Positions 12,101-23,226 of a DNA stretch of 64,000 nucleotides are shown piece by piece (the stretch's first letter is position 1; every line of letters starts with the position of its first letter). Made by a program: the position numbers and the translations under genes. The notes below the pieces were generated by a model. The model was not told the DNA's origin and searched no databases. It saw only the letters and a list, made by a program, of their open reading frames with translations. The stretch comes from Oryzias latipes (lineage: Eukaryota > Chordata > Actinopteri > Beloniformes > Adrianichthyidae), in the NCBI RefSeq assembly GCF_002234675.1, contig NC_019875.2:27091818-27155817 (forward strand), given 5' to 3'.

Positions 12101-15100
12101 ATACTAATACCACATACACTAAACACAGCTTTATCTCCAAGGAAGGGATTAGGTTGCCTGCCTCCGTTGCACCTCAAAGACGAGTGCTATATGACTGCCA
12201 AATTCCTTTACATGCTATTTACATTATCAGTCAGTCAGCAGTATATAGGACACGGATGAGCGCTTTTTTATTTGATGTCTAGTGACTTGTACTCATACTT
12301 AAAATCACCTCTTCCCCACGGGAAAAGGAGATTATTGGTTTATGGTATGTCAAAAGCTCCAGCGTTTGTGTTTGGGGGGAAAAAAATGGAGATGTGAGAT
12401 CCTGGAGAACACTGGGAAGACATAATAACCCTCATGCTGTGAAAGAAAGAAGAACATCAATCATTTTTTATCCAACTAGAAAATTGCGAACTACAAAAGG
12501 AGGAATCTGATTTGACCCTCTCAAATAAATCCTTTACAGAGAAGAGAAGGAGGAACACGTCTTTGAGAGTGACGCCATCACTCCAGTCTACAGTGAGCTC
12601 CAGGGCTCACTAGAGGGAGTCAGAAGCCTCTGTATAGACGGCACGGCTCTGGTTGGTTGACTGACTCCACAGCTTTTGCACCACTGCTGCTCCAGCTTTG
12701 ATGTGCCTTAAAGGCCTTTATCTTAACTCGAATCTCTATGACATGTTCTTCTGCCATCTATTTCCAAATAGGAAGTTTTAGGAACAGTTTCATTTAAGGA
12801 GGACGGTGAAACTGGTCCAGCATTGCGGCCGTATCCTCGCCTGCCTTTGTCTCGTGTTTGGCCACGCTGCTGTGGGTACACTAGATGGCAAACTTTCCAC
12901 TCCAATCACGGAGCGGTGGATCTTTCTGACACAAGAGGGATCAGATTCTGCCTAAATTGTGTTGATGAATGTCTTAATCAAAGGCTGTCCCTCTCAGGTT
13001 TCGCCTCATTGAAAAGTTATGATTGAATGTTAATAATCTTCTATTCCACATCCATTGTGAGGGGACTACATCAGATGGTCACTGATGTGTTAAGGGGATG
13101 ATTTTGCAGTTTTGTCCTTCCACTTGGCCACGGACCATTTGAGTGTTAACTTTTTTTAGTTTTGAGTGATGGAAATCCCCATTGACCTTTTGCTTGTAGT
13201 AGTTTATACCCATGAGTATGGCTTTAATGAGAAAATGACGACACAACCCGAGCGAGCTTACAGCTGTTATGTATGCAGAACCCTCTGACAAAAAGGAAGC
13301 CTAGCAGCTCTGAATTTACATGAGCTTCAACGGCCAACAGCAGAGTTTTAAAGATGCAACAGGAAAAAGCCGATTTGTTCACATTTAAGGTGAGCCGATA
13401 AACTGCAGAGCCCAAACGAGAGAAGATACACTGAAGGTTAATGTGTAAGAATGAAAAGAGGCAACTGAGATATGACTCCAACAAAACTCAATATGTTCAG
13501 CAATGATGATGCAAAGGAGATGTATTGCTCCCCAATAGCTCTATTTTTGACCTTTGCAATATGGCAACAATGTGATGGTGAGTTTTGAAAGGTCATGGAA
13601 GATGGAGGGACAGAGGGTACGGTACAGATCAGGGGTGAAATCAATGCCTGTATCTTCTCGAAACTATGAAATATAAAAGCTGTTAAAAATAAACATTAAA
13701 AACCCACTCTGATTATCTTTTAAGATACTTTAAAAAGTTCCCAGTGGTCTTTTACTTAGAATTATGCCGTTTAAATGCAAAAATCGTTTTCTAGGATGTA
13801 GTTTCTGCAGAGAGGCAGTAGCTGATTAGAAATTCCCCTCTGAGTAGTGGGTGGGACCATTGGTGCAGAGCAACCTCCCCTCCCCTTCCCATCACCCATA
13901 ACTGAGAATTATCTGCTTACACACTCTCACACTAGCTTACAGCCGCTCCCAACCTAACATTACCAGTGCAACATTAATGGCGAGCAATAGTGGACATGTC
14001 CAACTGTACAGTTTGGAGCCAGATGAGCAAAACAAAGATGCACATGGATCTAGTCATCTACAAGTGGACGCATCAGAATTAAGCGGAGTAAAGAGCTTTT
14101 GACCCACTGACTGTAGCTTGTACGTCAAAATGAAATGCACTTTTTCTTTGTGTCCTTCATCATCAGAAAAAAGCTAGAAGAACATGTTGAAAACACCAGT
14201 GTAGGTCATTAAAAGAGAAAAAAACAATTTACTTGAAAATTAGAATTAATTTTCTACAGTGAAATTAAGAATTTAATCCCAACCTAAAATACAAAGGTTT
14301 TACTTTTTTGCCTTTTGCTCCAGAATCATCTGAGCATCTCAGTTCCATTGACTCAATTCCTGTTTTTTAACTCACCTCAGCACCAGGTTGATGCCCACAC
14401 TACGTGTTAGCATGTGTGTGGTGATTTGGGCAAAAACAATGATCACTGTGATTGAAAAAAAAATCTAACGACTTTTAAAATCTCTGGAGGGAAAAGTGTC
14501 ATTTGTCGTTGTTCCATCTCTGCCACAATAGATCATTAGATCCAAGTAAATCTCATCATACATCCTGTCAGCGTATTTCAGCAAAAACAAGGGAAACCGA
14601 GCATGAAGCTCCACACTGCTGTGAAGTCACGCTCTGATTAAAAACTTATATTAAAAGTGATAGTGATACATTATAACCTGAAGGATTTAGGGAACTCCTT
14701 CTTCTTGATACTGTAGAAATTAACCTGTGTTAAAGTCATCCATAGGTAGAGCTATTTTTCATCAGAACAACCACTAAACAAGATGCCTGGGGCAGATGAA
14801 AAAAAAAAAAATCCAGAGCCTCTGCGACTCACTTGTGAGGATCTTCCATGTCTTTTTGTCGTCGTCATAATACTGGACTAAATTGCTTGGGAGACGATCG
14901 GGTCCAGGAGGCAAACCACCCACCAGTAGCAGCATCCTCTTATTGGAACGGATTCTGCAATTTCACAAATGTGGGTGCGTGTTCACGCATCAGAAAGGAG
15001 ACAACAGAGAACAGGTATAAGGCCTTGAAAAAACACTCTTCAATGTCAAGATAAGCTCAACTCCACCCGGACAGATTTTAAAGCTAAATATTTGACGATA

Positions 15101-17055
15101 AAACGACTAAATAATATGAAAAAACTTGATTATTTTGAAGTAAACCTTGAAATGTGCAGTGTAAGAACCTATAATGCTGCAGATATTACTTTCAAACAGC
15201 TCAAAAGTCAGTCAAACCCAGCAGGGAGCCAATCTGGGGACTAAAAGCTTTCATTGGTTCAAATAATTCTAGTGACGCCCCTCTATTTCAGTCTACTTGC
15301 TTACTTCAAAGCAGCAAATTTTCAACACATTGATGACCATAATAAGACAATAAATGACTCACTAGTAATGTGTCATCATAAACAAAACAAAAAAACACAC
15401 ATTGTGGTTGGCCTTTAAGTTCAAACACAATCGCCTTTTTTAATCTTTATCATATTTTATTTTATAATGCATGGCTACATCACCATTAGCTGTGTACATT
15501 CTTCCTAATATTGGCCCATTTGGAGGGTATTCATATGCAAATGAGACCCTGGACATAGATAATAGTGATTAATTGAGAAGAGAGAAACTGTGGCATGAGA
15601 AACTAATTATGATGATTTCAGATCCTTTGCTCCCTGAGAGTATGGATCTGTTATTGGGGAAATAGAGACAGAAATGTGCTGTCTGGTCATCTTTTGTAAT
15701 CACTTTTCACTTGTAGTGTTTTTGTCTATGGAAAATCTACTAAAAAAAAAGTTCAATACTGATTTTTCTCTCCTTAAATTAATGCTTTGACCTTGTCTAA
15801 TCTGTTAACAAACGCGACTAACATAACAAGACTAACTAGCAAGACAAAAATATGAATGAAATAAGCCTAATTTATTTGAACTCAGGTAAAAGAATAGTTT
15901 CTCGAAAAATATATCTCTGACAGCCAACTTTACCATACTTTTCTAGTAAAATATTTAAATGTTTTAATGTAAAAAATGTAATAAATGCATGTGAGTTCCC
16001 AAGAAGAAAAGCCCCAAAACCATTAATCTTGAGCTAAACAACTCTGGCTGACCTCTTTCCAACTAATGCCCACATGTAAACTGAGAGTTTGATTTGCTGA
16101 GATAAATTATCACCACTTTCAATCAACTTTAAGAAGCTCCCTCCGGTATATTTGTGTGTATTTCTTGCTGTCCTCACCTGCTGGCCATAGTCTGCCTGCA
16201 GTGCTGTCTGAAGGGCATCAGGTGGTAGTTCATGGCATCCAGGAGCAGCTTCTGGCAAACGGGGTCGCTCCTCATAAAATCAACAGACTGAACCCGCTCC
16301 ACCAGCTCTGGGGCAGGTATGAGGGCGAAACGCAGTCTCTTCATGAGGTCTGGAGCATAGTGCATGCGGGTCTCCCGGTCATGCTCCAGCCAGAGCACTG
16401 ACATCTGGAAGAGAGCCAGCTCTGACTCCACAGGAGGCGGCAGAGCATCTAGCATGGCGCACATCTCTTCAAAGTTCAGCAGCAGCACGTCCTCCACCAG
16501 GTACTTGTTAGCCAGCTTCTTGGTCTCGTCCAGTCCATGCAGCGCAGCAATCTTGCAGATCTGTTTGTAGTTCTGCACAGAGATCTGGTCATTGAGGAAC
16601 TGCACGCAGAGTTTAGTAATCTGGGGGATGTTGAGGATCTTGCTGACCGACAGCACTTCTTCCACAGTGTCCAAGGAAAGAGTAACATTGGCAGTGTACA
16701 GGTACTCCAACACTAATCGTAATCCAATAGAAGAGCAGCCCTGGAGCACCAGGTTATTGATGGGCCTGGCACTGGGGGTCAGCAGCTTGTCATCAGGAGA
16801 GGACGAGGGGGTCCCACTGCTGCCCTGGTCCCCCTTACTTCCTTCATTGTTAATGACATTGTGGGAGGAGAAGAGAGATCTGAAGTACTGCGAGCAGGAT
16901 GCCAATACCGCTTTGTGACAGTGGAACTGCTGTCCCTGTGCGGTGAGAGTCACATCACAGAAGAGCTGCTTTCTCCATAGCAGGTTGAGCCCGTGCAGCA
17001 GGGTGTCACTGTGCGTTGGGTCAAAGGTGGATGTTCTATCGCCCGATCTGGACAT
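4859..17055 (-). CDS. KLHL14: Kelch-like protein 14 (Printor), complete coding region in 8 exons
   Basis: BTB-BACK-kelch protein known from mammals as a torsinA-interacting protein of the ER and neurites. Coding exons on the minus strand in transcript order are 16178-17055, 14833-14954, 11301-11390, 8889-8967, 8442-8632, 8033-8191, 5840-5997 and 4859-4999. The sum is 1818 bp, or 605 residues plus TGA (human about 628), and every junction is GT-AG with matching phase. The BTB domain covers roughly residues 15-150 (start MSRSGDRTSTFDPTHSDTLL, core 'FCDVTLTAQGQQFHCHKAVL'). BACK covers about 155-270. Six kelch blades follow, with Gly-Gly doublets in 'LLLVGGLPPGPD', 'LMGGEDQWNPNG', 'VIGGRNETGYLSS', 'ISGGVHNGEY', 'AIGGNHLKG' and 'IVGGYSWSM'. 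The loop inside the BTB domain is shorter and lacks the Gln/Pro runs of the mammalian protein. I recognise the family with high certainty and the orthologue from near-identity plus neighbouring genes. Confidence 0.95.
5360..5680 (+). repeat. Dispersed family B copy (KLHL14 last intron)
   Basis: Matches, in inverse orientation, the segment near 25130-25500. Shared blocks include 'aaaacttttatat', 'gcgcacatatca', 'attatgtaattgac', 'tataaacagc' and 'tctatgttgattt'. No protein-coding content. Family identity is not recognised; it behaves like a short non-autonomous element. Confidence 0.65.
5840..5997 (-). CDS. KLHL14: KLHL14 coding exon 7 (kelch repeat 5)
   Basis: 158 bp between acceptor 'tctcctcag' and donor GTACTG. 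Encodes 'FSHLDVMLVECYDPKADQWN' through 'LDDSIYIVGGYSWSM'. Confidence 0.93.
6556..7030 (+). repeat. Dispersed family A copy (KLHL14 intron)
   Basis: Begins TTAAAGACCCACTCCAATG and ends at 'agatgatcggagcgggattc'. It contains all the family blocks in order, so it is one of the more complete copies. It sits in the intron between exons at 8033 and 5997. Confidence 0.8.
8033..8191 (-). CDS. KLHL14: KLHL14 coding exon 6 (kelch repeat 4)
   Basis: 159 bp between acceptor 'acgttacag' and donor GTAAGC. Encodes 'GGVHNGEYVSWLYCYDPVMD' through 'DRLYAIGGNHLK'. Confidence 0.93.
8442..8632 (-). CDS. KLHL14: KLHL14 coding exon 5 (kelch repeat 3)
   Basis: 191 bp between acceptor 'cattttcag' and donor GTCAGG. 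Encodes 'ASFFACRLDKHLYVIGGRNE' through 'AAHAGAVHNGKIYIS'. Confidence 0.93.
8889..8967 (-). CDS. KLHL14: KLHL14 coding exon 4
   Basis: 79 bp between acceptor 'gtttgcag' and donor GTAGGC. Encodes 'KHSTNFVSRYDPRFNSWIQL' and 'PPMQER', the strand linking kelch repeats 2 and 3. Confidence 0.92.
9080..9171 (+). repeat. (TG)n microsatellite
   Basis: Alternating TG for about 90 bases with a few GG interruptions, in the KLHL14 intron between exons 3 and 4. ORFs here are Cys-Val repeats and not genes. Confidence 0.98.
11301..11390 (-). CDS. KLHL14: KLHL14 coding exon 3 (kelch repeat 2)
   Basis: 90 bp between acceptor 'gtcttctag' and donor GTGAGC. Encodes 'MPYNSAHHCVVEVENFLL' and 'MGGEDQWNPN', with a split Gly codon at the 3' end. 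Confidence 0.93.
13697..14211 (-). repeat. Dispersed family A copy (inverse orientation, KLHL14 intron)
   Basis: Reads as the reverse complement of the family: 'taaaaacccactctgatta', 'agttcccagtggtctttta', 'ttctgcagagaggc', 'cacatggatcta', 'ggacgcatcagaatt', 'ttcatcatcagaaaa' and 'aacatgttgaaaac'. The central GGGCGG block is degenerate. Confidence 0.7.
14833..14954 (-). CDS. KLHL14: KLHL14 coding exon 2 (kelch repeat 1)
   Basis: 122 bp between acceptor 'aattgcag' and donor GTGAGT. Encodes residues 293-333, including 'MLLLVGGLPPGPDRLPSN' and 'DDDKKTWKIL'. Confidence 0.93.
16178..17055 (-). CDS. KLHL14: KLHL14 coding exon 1 (BTB and BACK)
   Basis: Starts at ATG 17053-17055 and runs to donor GTGAGG. 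Encodes residues 1-292 plus two bases of codon 293. A minus-strand acceptor ('ttgttgcctag') lies about 25 bases upstream of the ATG, so the true exon extends slightly beyond the coding part. Confidence 0.95.
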
Positions 17056-17159
17056 GACTTCCTGAATGTGAAAGCCACCTAGGCAACAAAATAAAGCCCG
17101 CAGGTCATTCTTTCATCGTCCTCCACCTAGATGCTTCCAGCCAACTATTACAGGGGATT

Positions 17160-18180
17160 TGTCCACCAAACAGACGTCCAACAACGCGGCTTCCGGCGCC
17201 TCCAACTTTGAGCTATGCTCGTAAAGCAGCAAACAAAAGCCAAACGCGCAACTCTGGTTCATTTCTAACTCGACAACAATGTGGTTTTAAATGGAGGGCT
17301 GGGGGGTTTAAAGGGCGCTGTCAAAAGAGGAGACGGAGGAGACGCTGCGGCGGCGCGTCCCTCTCGGCTGAAGTTGACGCGCTCAGAGGAAGAAGCATCC
17401 GCCTGGGTGGACGAACGAGCCTCACACCCTCCGACAAACAGGACATCACACATGGCACACATTTACGGACTCGCACAAAAGCAATTAGTTTGTCACGGAG
17501 CAGACCGTCAGACGCCGTGCGGGAGCGTTTCTCGTTGGCGCTACGCGGCCGTAAGTTGTATCGAGGAAAATCCGCCGAAACGCAGTTCTCCGTAAAGTTG
17601 AGAATATCACGCTGACGCGTCGCTTTTTTGGAGCTTCAAATACGCGATTTCTATGTGCGTAATGTGGCTAAAACTTGGCACAGGCGCGTGCGTAACGATA
17701 TCGGGAGGTTTTCCAAACGCGCCTGTCACAACTAAATGATGTGAGCAGCCAAACTTACCTGACTTCAGCTCTTCACAAAAAAGAAAGTAAGCCTCAGGTT
17801 CCCAATTTCTGCTGAATATTTCCTTTGTCCTTCCTTTAGAAAAGAAATGTCTTCTCTTAAAGTCGTCTCAAAATAACTCCAACTCCTAAAGTCACTATTT
17901 TAGGTTATTTGTTGACGTTGATCATTTGTTCTTCTGAATTAACAAGAAGTGTGTGAGAGTGTGAGAGGGAGCTGTGCTTTCTGCAAGAGAAGAAGAAGAA
18001 GAAATATACGTGTGACAAATTATGCTACCAAGAAACAACACATCATTATCCTTGGGCCTGGGGCTCAGTGAGTCGTAACGAGAGTAATAGGAAATCCACG
18101 GTTGGGGAGAGAAACGGTCGTGCATGGCCGATGGAGAGAGACCATGCAGGGGTATGGATGCTGGAGAGACTCGCAAAATT
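17160..18180 (-). promoter_or_regulatory. KLHL14: KLHL14 5' exon, CpG-rich first intron and promoter zone
   Basis: A minus-strand donor GTAAGT is read at 17753-17758, so a non-coding 5' exon lies from 17759 up to roughly 18000-18200. It would splice to the acceptor just upstream of the start codon. The intervening 17160-17740 stretch is clearly richer in GC and CpG than its surroundings, as expected near a developmental gene start. The upstream edge of the exon and the transcription start are not resolved. Plus-strand ORFs here (for example 17208-17615) look like by-products of the high GC content. Confidence 0.55.
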
Positions 18181-21100
18181 ATGGCTCAAGGCTATTGTAA
18201 AAACTGTCGAGCGTAAATGACTGCGATTTCAAACATCTATGGAAGAAAGAAAAGAGAAAGGGGGAGAAAAACCGAGTCTTTCCCTCGCTGTTATAGAGAG
18301 AACCGTCAAGTTTTAGTGCGCATTGCTAATTAGTCAATTTCTCTCTGCCTTCACAGCCCGACGACTTTGCTGCTGAGCTGAAACTGCTAATTTCTGGGAC
18401 CAGCCTTTTTTTGGCTGTGAACTGGATGGATGAATGGCTTGTCTCGCACAAATGACAAAAAGCCCCTGCCTTAATCTCCATCGCCAAAATAACCCCCTCA
18501 TCTCATTCTGCCTCCCCTAGTCCTTCAAAAGAAGGTGCTTTTCTCCACTCAACTTTTGCATTTCTGTCATAAATAATGTGCAGCACAATGCCCACATGGT
18601 GTTTGAGTCAAACACAATTTTCATGTCACACAAAGTGATCCAAAGTTACACAATAAGACTCAGAAACATCACTTCTTTTCATAAACCATCACCTTAACTG
18701 ATCCGATCATTTTTAAAACAACCAGAATCTTTAAATGCAAGCGTGAAAACAAGCATTAAAACCCTAAATCTGGGGGTTTGGAAACTCATGATGTCCAAAA
18801 ATCCACCCTTTGGTCCTTCTTGCTAAAATTCAAAATACCCATTAACCATATTCCAGAATTAGTTGTAAGGACCTGAAACTGTCAATTAAAAATTGAGCTC
18901 AATTAGACTAAATAAACTTATATACAGGACTCCCATGGGAGCAGATGTGACAGTTGCTTCACAAGTTATAAAAAAATGACAGATAGGGATAAATGGGCTT
19001 GTTCATAAGCTATGAAATAGAGCAATATAATGCTACTGTCAAGCATTAACAGGCCACATATAAAGGTAGCATGTATAATTGAAGGAACCATAACACTGAT
19101 GTTTGAGTGCTTGATGACAAGCTGTCATAATTCCCCACTTTTAGTCAGAGTTTTCAATCCAGGTGAACTCTGAGATAACTAATTATACTGTGCACTGCAT
19201 TTCAAATAGTAATCATTAGTAATGGGCAGGGGGGGGGGGTGCAGTACTGCAGTATTAATTGTAGTTTTAAAACCGCCACGGAAGTAGTTTGTATTGCTTT
19301 GTACTGCTATAATTGTGTTGCCCAATTTTCAGGCGTCTTGTGACTGCAGAGCATTAGAGTAATTCATCGTATTTCACTTTAGACCCACATACTGTTATCT
19401 TTACCAACTCCCAGTTAGCACTACATTACCCAATCCTCCAGTGAGCTATTCTAACACAATAAAATGACCATTTCCAACTCTTTCAGCTCTTTGTAGCAAC
19501 TCAGTCTCCTGAGGCCACTGGTCTTCAGATTGCAGGGCGTTTATGGTTGTAAGTTGTTGCAGTGTGCAAGAGAAGGGGAAGGGGGGGGGGGGGTCATCAG
19601 ATAAGAGAAGAATTTCTAGACTAATTAAACCCTTTGAGAATCACAGTACAGTGATTTACAACTCTCTGTACCAGTTAACCCGACGCATTTTTATCTGTCA
19701 TATTACCCAGATACCAAATCTACCTCTATGGATAAAAAGTCTGTTTTGTTTTCAGCATCAAGGAAGCAAAGGAAGGGGGGGGGGGGGTAGTTTGGAACAA
19801 AGAAGAGATGAAACGGAAATCCTGCTATTAATTCAGATATGATTTTTAAAAGAAAGAAGCAGTTTATAACTTGATGCTTTGATTTTGAAAGAGTGATGTC
19901 AAATCCCAATGATTCATAAGAATAAAATCAGCCAACTCCACATTTCTGTGTCATTTAACAACAGAACTAAAGGGGAGCTTTTAATCAGCGCACTCCAAAG
20001 TTGTGAATAGCACGCCACCAGGCATAATTTCTCTGGCTGGCTGTTGCAGAGGGGTATGCTAAGATAGAAAGTATTATTTTCCTAAATGGAAGGTGTCAGA
20101 TGGTCACGGAAATGTGATCGGCTGTTCAAGATCACTGCTTCCCATCTGCAATTTGTGACGTGTGAAAGATTCAGCCCAAATGTGCTCACCAAGCGTAAAT
20201 CCTCAGCACTTTCTCTTATCGTGGAAAAGCAAGATAACCAGCTGTTTACAGATCAGAGAACATATCATATTAATATCATGAAGGGGGGGTGGGGGGGGGT
20301 GATATCATCTTGTTTGTAAAAATATTTTGTTAACTAAGTGTGTTGTGATATCACATCCTATAAAGTCAAAGTTGGGATTTGTTTTTTTTAGTGAAAATGA
20401 TTCTAGTTTGTCATTTTTTATGTAAGAATATAGAAGGCAAAAGTGAAAATGAGACGCATCTTCAGAGAGTGATAATGGATGTTACAGTAAATGCATGGAG
20501 GGATTTCAGCAGTGTGCAGAAAAAAAGACACAACTTCATGTGCTGTGGATCATTTAAATCAGACCATAAGAAAACATTTTCTGCCTCTCATCAAGTTAGG
20601 AGATTAGACATGAAAAAACAGGGTCATTTCTCCGAACCAAACAATTAAACAAAACAGAAAACTCAAGTAAGCTTGTGCTGCCTCCATAGGAATTAAGATG
20701 TTGAGCAGCAAAGGAAAAGAAAAGAAAAAAATAGCTGACAATTTCCAGGAGTGAACTCTCGAAGTCCAAGCAATTTTATTTAAATCCGGGTTTGAGGCTA
20801 CAAACTCCGAGAAATTGCTAAACTTCAGCAAATAAGTCCCTAACAAGTCTCTAAAGTTGGAATGCATATGATGGCTTAGTAAGAAGAAACCTGTTTGGAT
20901 ACAATTTTGGAAGCAAGAGCTTTCTCTTTTAGGCAAAGGTGACGAGTAAAGAGCTTCATGCCATGACACAAAATACCAAATCCACATCAGAAAAGAGGTG
21001 ATGATTTGAGTTGTATTTGGTCAAAAATACAGCTAGGACACCTAGTGGGCAGGAATGAAACCAACAATAAAACGGTGGTAACTAGGGCTGGGCGATACAT

Positions 21101-22010
21101 TGATTTTATCGATCAATTTGAATTTTTTTTATTTTTAGAAGATTTGTTTTTGGGAAAATTGGGATTTTTTTCCCCCCAATTTTCCTAATTTCCCAATTTG
21201 GGTTTTTATGTTCGGAGTAAGGTTAACCTGCCTGCCTCTCGCAAGGCGCTTGGAGGCGTAGAAAAATAAAAAAATAAAGACGGTGTTAAAAGTGAAAACC
21301 AAAAGCAAAGAAAAAAAAACTGGTTAGAATTCAATAAAGGAGTTTTTTAGAAAAAGATTTTTAAAGAGACAATGTTGTTTTTATCTTGTTTTAATTATGA
21401 AGTGACTTCTCTGTTTACATTCAATTTATAATTTTATTAAATAACACCTATAGTATTTCTGAGTATAATAATGAAATACACTTGGCCGGTTGATCCAATG
21501 TTTCTCTGTAAGAGGCTCAAGCTAGCAGTAGGTCAGAAAACACCTGCTGGTATATTCTAAAAACATTTTTACTGCTTTTATTTGGTTGCACTTTGTGTTT
21601 GATGCAATTTCCCAAGGAGATGTTAAAATACAAAAGTTTTTGTTAAATTTATTCTACCATTTGTAATTGTTTCTAAAAGAGACTGAAAGGAGGGAGAAAA
21701 AAATTGCTTAAAATTGGAAATAGAATTTGGCATGTAAATATTGTAGATTTTATGTTTTGGCCCACTCCCTTGTGTAAACTGACAAAAACCACGTTCCTGC
21801 AACTGACCAAAGTCCTGAAAACAACCTGATTCCAAAAAGTGTTGTAATGTGAGCATGTGAACTCTGAAACTATACTGTACAAAAAAGAAGATAAGTATTT
21901 ATTTTTGTAAATTGGAAGTGGTATGTTTTACGCAATCAAAACAATCTGAGATGATAAAAAATACAAACGAAATACAACAAACTTAGCATAATTAGTCACG
22001 AAAAAAAAAA

Positions 22011-22079
<69 letters not shown>

Positions 22080-22081
22080 AA
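22011..22081. repeat. (TA)n microsatellite
   Basis: About 70 bases of near-perfect TA alternation following an A10 run. Intergenic. Confidence 0.97.
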
Positions 22082-22988
22082 GTTGTGACAGTCAAAAATT
22101 GCAAAATGAACAAAAACAAAGTCAAATATTTACATATAAGTCGCACTTTTTGGGAAAAAATCATTGAACAAAATAAATTACCAAGAACATCCATAGTGAC
22201 TGAATCGAAAACAATAATAGATGCTTATTTAGCGTCATGAAACATTGGAGGAATCTCGTATATTAGTGCAGCTTATGAACAATCATTCACATAACCATGA
22301 AGAATATGCCAACAAGTCAACTAAACTCTTTATTTTATTTGAAATCAATGAATCAGTTGAATTCTTCATCCTCTGTGTTGTTTTGGAACAATTCCGCCAA
22401 GGCCAGCGTGAGAGTCTTCTTCTGTTTAGCTGTCAGTAGCAAAAACTGATACACACAACTACAATGCCCCCTAGTGGGCTTTTCTTTTCTTTTAATCTGG
22501 TTCTTAACTTCCATTCAAAATTATTTATACTTTACCAATCCAAGTGCAGATCATTCATCAAATCTACGAATATTATTAATATCAAAGATGAAAGTGTTTA
22601 TTTGGTTACATTAAAAGGCATTATTTCAGAAACCGTTATTAGACATCACAGATAAATTATCCTAATGGAGAGTTTAGTGATCATGATCAGAAAAGATTAT
22701 TACAGAAATCAGCATCATTATTATTATTATTATCATTATTATGTTGGTCAAAATCAATGTATTTGTCACAGTTGATCCAAGTTAAAGATATAGTTATGAT
22801 GTTTAATAAAAAGTCCATATTCTGTAGATAGTCTGGAGATGCAGAATGGGATTACTTCAACTCATGGCAGATTGTAAAAGTTTCTTTTTCGCAAAAAATA
22901 CTCCATTTCTTGATAATTATTTCCAAAACTTTCCTAAAATATGATATATTGTACAACAGTATTTTAGTTATTTTTGCATCAGTTTAAT

Positions 22989-23226
22989 AAAAAACTCCCA
23001 AAAAAACCGGAATCCGTTTTTTTTGGGAGTTTTTCCTTACCGCGAAGGGGGGTCTAAGGGCAGGGATGCCAGTATAGCTTAGTCAGTTTGTTAGTTCATT
23101 TTAGTATTTTTCTATTGAACTCTTTGTATTCGTGATCCTTTTGATTTCATGTTTTACTTCGAAGCCCATCGAGACGACTGTTGTTGTGATTTTGGGCTAT
23201 ACAAATAAAATTGAATTGAATTGAAT
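22989..23226 (+). mobile_element. LINE-type 3' tail preceded by a hairpin
   Basis: Contains 'gggagtttttccttaccgcg', 'aagcccatcgagacgac', 'tgtgattttgggctataca' and ends in (ATTGA)n. This is the form of a widespread teleost non-LTR retrotransposon or SINE tail. The first 46 bases (22989-23034) form a hairpin with arms AAAAACTCCCAAAAAAAC and its complement. Only the 3' tail is present; no reverse transcriptase remains. Confidence 0.65.

Noticed and set aside
17208..17615. 135-codon plus-strand ORF antisense to the KLHL14 first intron, and overlapping ORFs
   Set aside because: The Arg/Lys/Ser-rich translation comes from CpG-rich sequence. There is no domain, and it overlaps the KLHL14 promoter zone.
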